NCBI GenBank assembly: GCA_016763955.1
Contig: JAESSU010000020.1
Location: 1 to 6,475 of the forward strand
Direction: 5' to 3'
DNA length: 6,475 bases
Origin: Phycisphaeraceae bacterium
Lineage (GTDB): Bacteria > Planctomycetota > Phycisphaerae > Phycisphaerales > Phycisphaeraceae
In this document: positions 5,626 to 6,475 of the stretch, piece by piece
Position numbering within the stretch: position 1 is the stretch's first letter
How the letters are laid out: each line of letters begins with the position of its first letter
Notes under the pieces: model-generated
Told to the model about the DNA's origin: nothing
What the model saw: only the letters and a program-made list of their open reading frames with translations
Database searches by the model: none
Program-made: the position numbers and the translations under genes

Positions 5626-5931
5626 ATGCATCAACTTCGCATCAGCCTTGGAGCGATATGGACAGTTGTATTATGTCTCACAGGACTCGTACTGCTTTTA
5701 CAACCTGTGCCTGCTGTGGTTGACGACCCGATTCGAGTCGCTCAATTGTTGCGTTGTGCCGGGATATGGGGAATCACTGCGGGGGTCTTTGTCTTCTTAG
5801 TTGTTGTCGTTGATGCAATTCGCCCTAAAAAGCCGATAAACAGTATTGGCTTATTGAAGGTGTTCGTTGGAACCCTTCAATGGCTAGCATTGGGTTACGG
5901 GGTCTTTCTGGCAAGTCACTTGTTGACATGA
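5626..5931 (+). CDS. Small three-helix membrane protein, unknown function
   Basis: A 101-residue protein I do not recognise. Hydrophobicity suggests three transmembrane helices: about 4-29 (LGAIWTVVLCLTGLVLLL), about 41-65 (GIWGITAGVFVFLVVVV) and about 78-100 (LLKVFVGTLQWLALGYGVFL). The connecting stretches are short, and a basic Arg-Pro-Lys-Lys loop after helix 2 suggests that this loop is cytoplasmic. There is no signal peptide distinct from helix 1 and no catalytic motif. The ATG at 5626 is supported by GAAGGG 6 bases upstream. It lies 92 bases after trpA and 44 bases before the secreted TPR-like gene, with which it probably forms an operon; it may be a membrane partner of that protein. 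The consistent hydrophobic pattern and ribosome-binding site make it a credible gene. Confidence 0.7.
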   Translation: MHQLRISLGAIWTVVLCLTGLVLLLQPVPAVVDDPIRVAQLLRCAGIWGITAGVFVFLVVVVDAIRPKKPINSIGLLKVFVGTLQWLALGYGVFLASHLLT

Positions 5932-5961
5932 TTGGGAGACTCTTCACGCTAGGACGCAATT

Positions 5962-5968
5962 GAGGAGG
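5962..5968 (+). promoter_or_regulatory. Strong ribosome-binding site that fixes a TTG start
   Basis: GAGGAGG lies 7 bases before the TTG at 5976-5978. A GTG at 5971 is in another frame that soon stops, and an in-frame TGA at 5961-5963 excludes any earlier start, so TTG 5976 is the only sensible start for the following gene. Confidence 0.8.
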
Positions 5969-5975
5969 ACGTGTT

Positions 5976-6475
5976 TTGCAACGAACTTTGCACACGTGGG
6001 GTTATCGACAGATCGTTTTTTTATTACTTTTAACACTGGTTTTATTGCCAGCAACAGCAGCTCGAGCGCAAGGTGATATTGCTTCGCCTACGTCTACGCC
6101 TGCGAGCATGATGGCGGATCATTTGCTGCGTCTAGCGGACAATATTCTCCATGAGAAGCAGCAGCCTGGAAGCAGTCAAATCATTCGTGGCGGTTTGTTG
6201 GTGGATATGGCGATTCAGGCCAACCCCAATGACCCAGATGCTCGGCTGATGCGCAAAATGATGGCTCAGTTAGCTGGCGACAGTGATGCAGCAGGTGAAG
6301 CGTTGGCAAAATATTGTCAACTTCGTCCTGAGGATGATGCGGCTGGTTTTCAACTGATATTAGCGGGGCTTCGTGCGATACAGAGTACGGATCAGAAAGC
6401 CGCAGCCGTAGAACAATTGCTCAATTCAGCAGCTCAAGGAACGTTGTCTGATGCGTTACAAAGTCGGATGGCGAG
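5976..6475 (+). CDS. Secreted TPR-like protein (partial, N-terminal 166 codons)
   Basis: The frame opens at TTG 5976 and stays open to the right edge. Residues 1-31 form a clear Sec signal peptide: positive n-region (Arg3, Arg11), hydrophobic core IVFLLLLTLVLLP, and a likely cleavage site after Ala-Arg-Ala (31). After a Ser/Thr/Pro-rich stretch the mature part is helical. Residues about 70-125 show a tetratricopeptide-like rhythm: an Ala at the helix turn, NPNDPDA, LAGD, then a second LRPEDDA. The protein is therefore probably exported to the periplasm or an internal-membrane lumen and mediates protein contacts. No enzymatic motif is seen in the visible part. It probably shares a transcript with the small membrane protein 44 bases upstream. 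The role is unknown; the TPR call is by pattern only, and the gene itself is well supported by start, ribosome-binding site and signal peptide. Confidence 0.75.
   Translation, partial: MQRTLHTWGYRQIVFLLLLTLVLLPATAARAQGDIASPTSTPASMMADHLLRLADNILHEKQQPGSSQIIRGGLLVDMAIQANPNDPDARLMRKMMAQLAGDSDAAGEALAKYCQLRPEDDAAGFQLILAGLRAIQSTDQKAAAVEQLLNSAAQGTLSDALQSRMA

Overview
The window looks like an ordinary housekeeping stretch of a bacterial chromosome with moderate G+C. It carries genes for cell-wall lipid recycling, methionine synthesis and tryptophan synthesis, then a two-gene cluster of unknown function. The MetH, TrpA and UppP sequence style, the lone trpA without trpB, and the absence of long operons fit a member of the Planctomycetota, perhaps Phycisphaerae. 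That assignment is a guess from family resemblance, not a measurement.

Layout. Positions 1-552 (minus strand) hold the first 184 codons of uppP (undecaprenyl-diphosphatase), which runs off the left edge. A 341-base divergent gap (553-893) separates it from metH (894-4469, plus), a complete B12-dependent methionine synthase with all its usual domains. A 236-base gap (4470-4705) leads to trpA (4706-5533), the tryptophan synthase alpha chain. After a 92-base spacer come a 101-residue protein with three membrane helices (5626-5931) and, 44 bases further on, the start of a secreted TPR-like protein (5976 to the right edge).

The most interesting material is not in the protein list. First, the two intergenic gaps each contain a copy of the same element, about 103 and 126 bases long (584-686 and 4465-4590). 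Its ends are inverted repeats built on GAGGGGTATA, and its interior shares blocks and hairpins in which loops differ while pairing is largely kept. It looks like a small non-autonomous repeat or a structured RNA, and it appears to have been recruited: one end supplies a -10-like box for uppP, the second copy carries a probable metH terminator, and the right ends resemble ribosome-binding sites for tiny ORFs. Second, metH carries an apparent in-frame G+C-rich insertion of about 13 residues (Ser/Gly/Arg-rich) at the end of the cobalamin domain. Part of it matches, in inverse orientation, a C-rich patch at the left end of the second element. No CRISPR array, transposase, tRNA or rRNA was seen.
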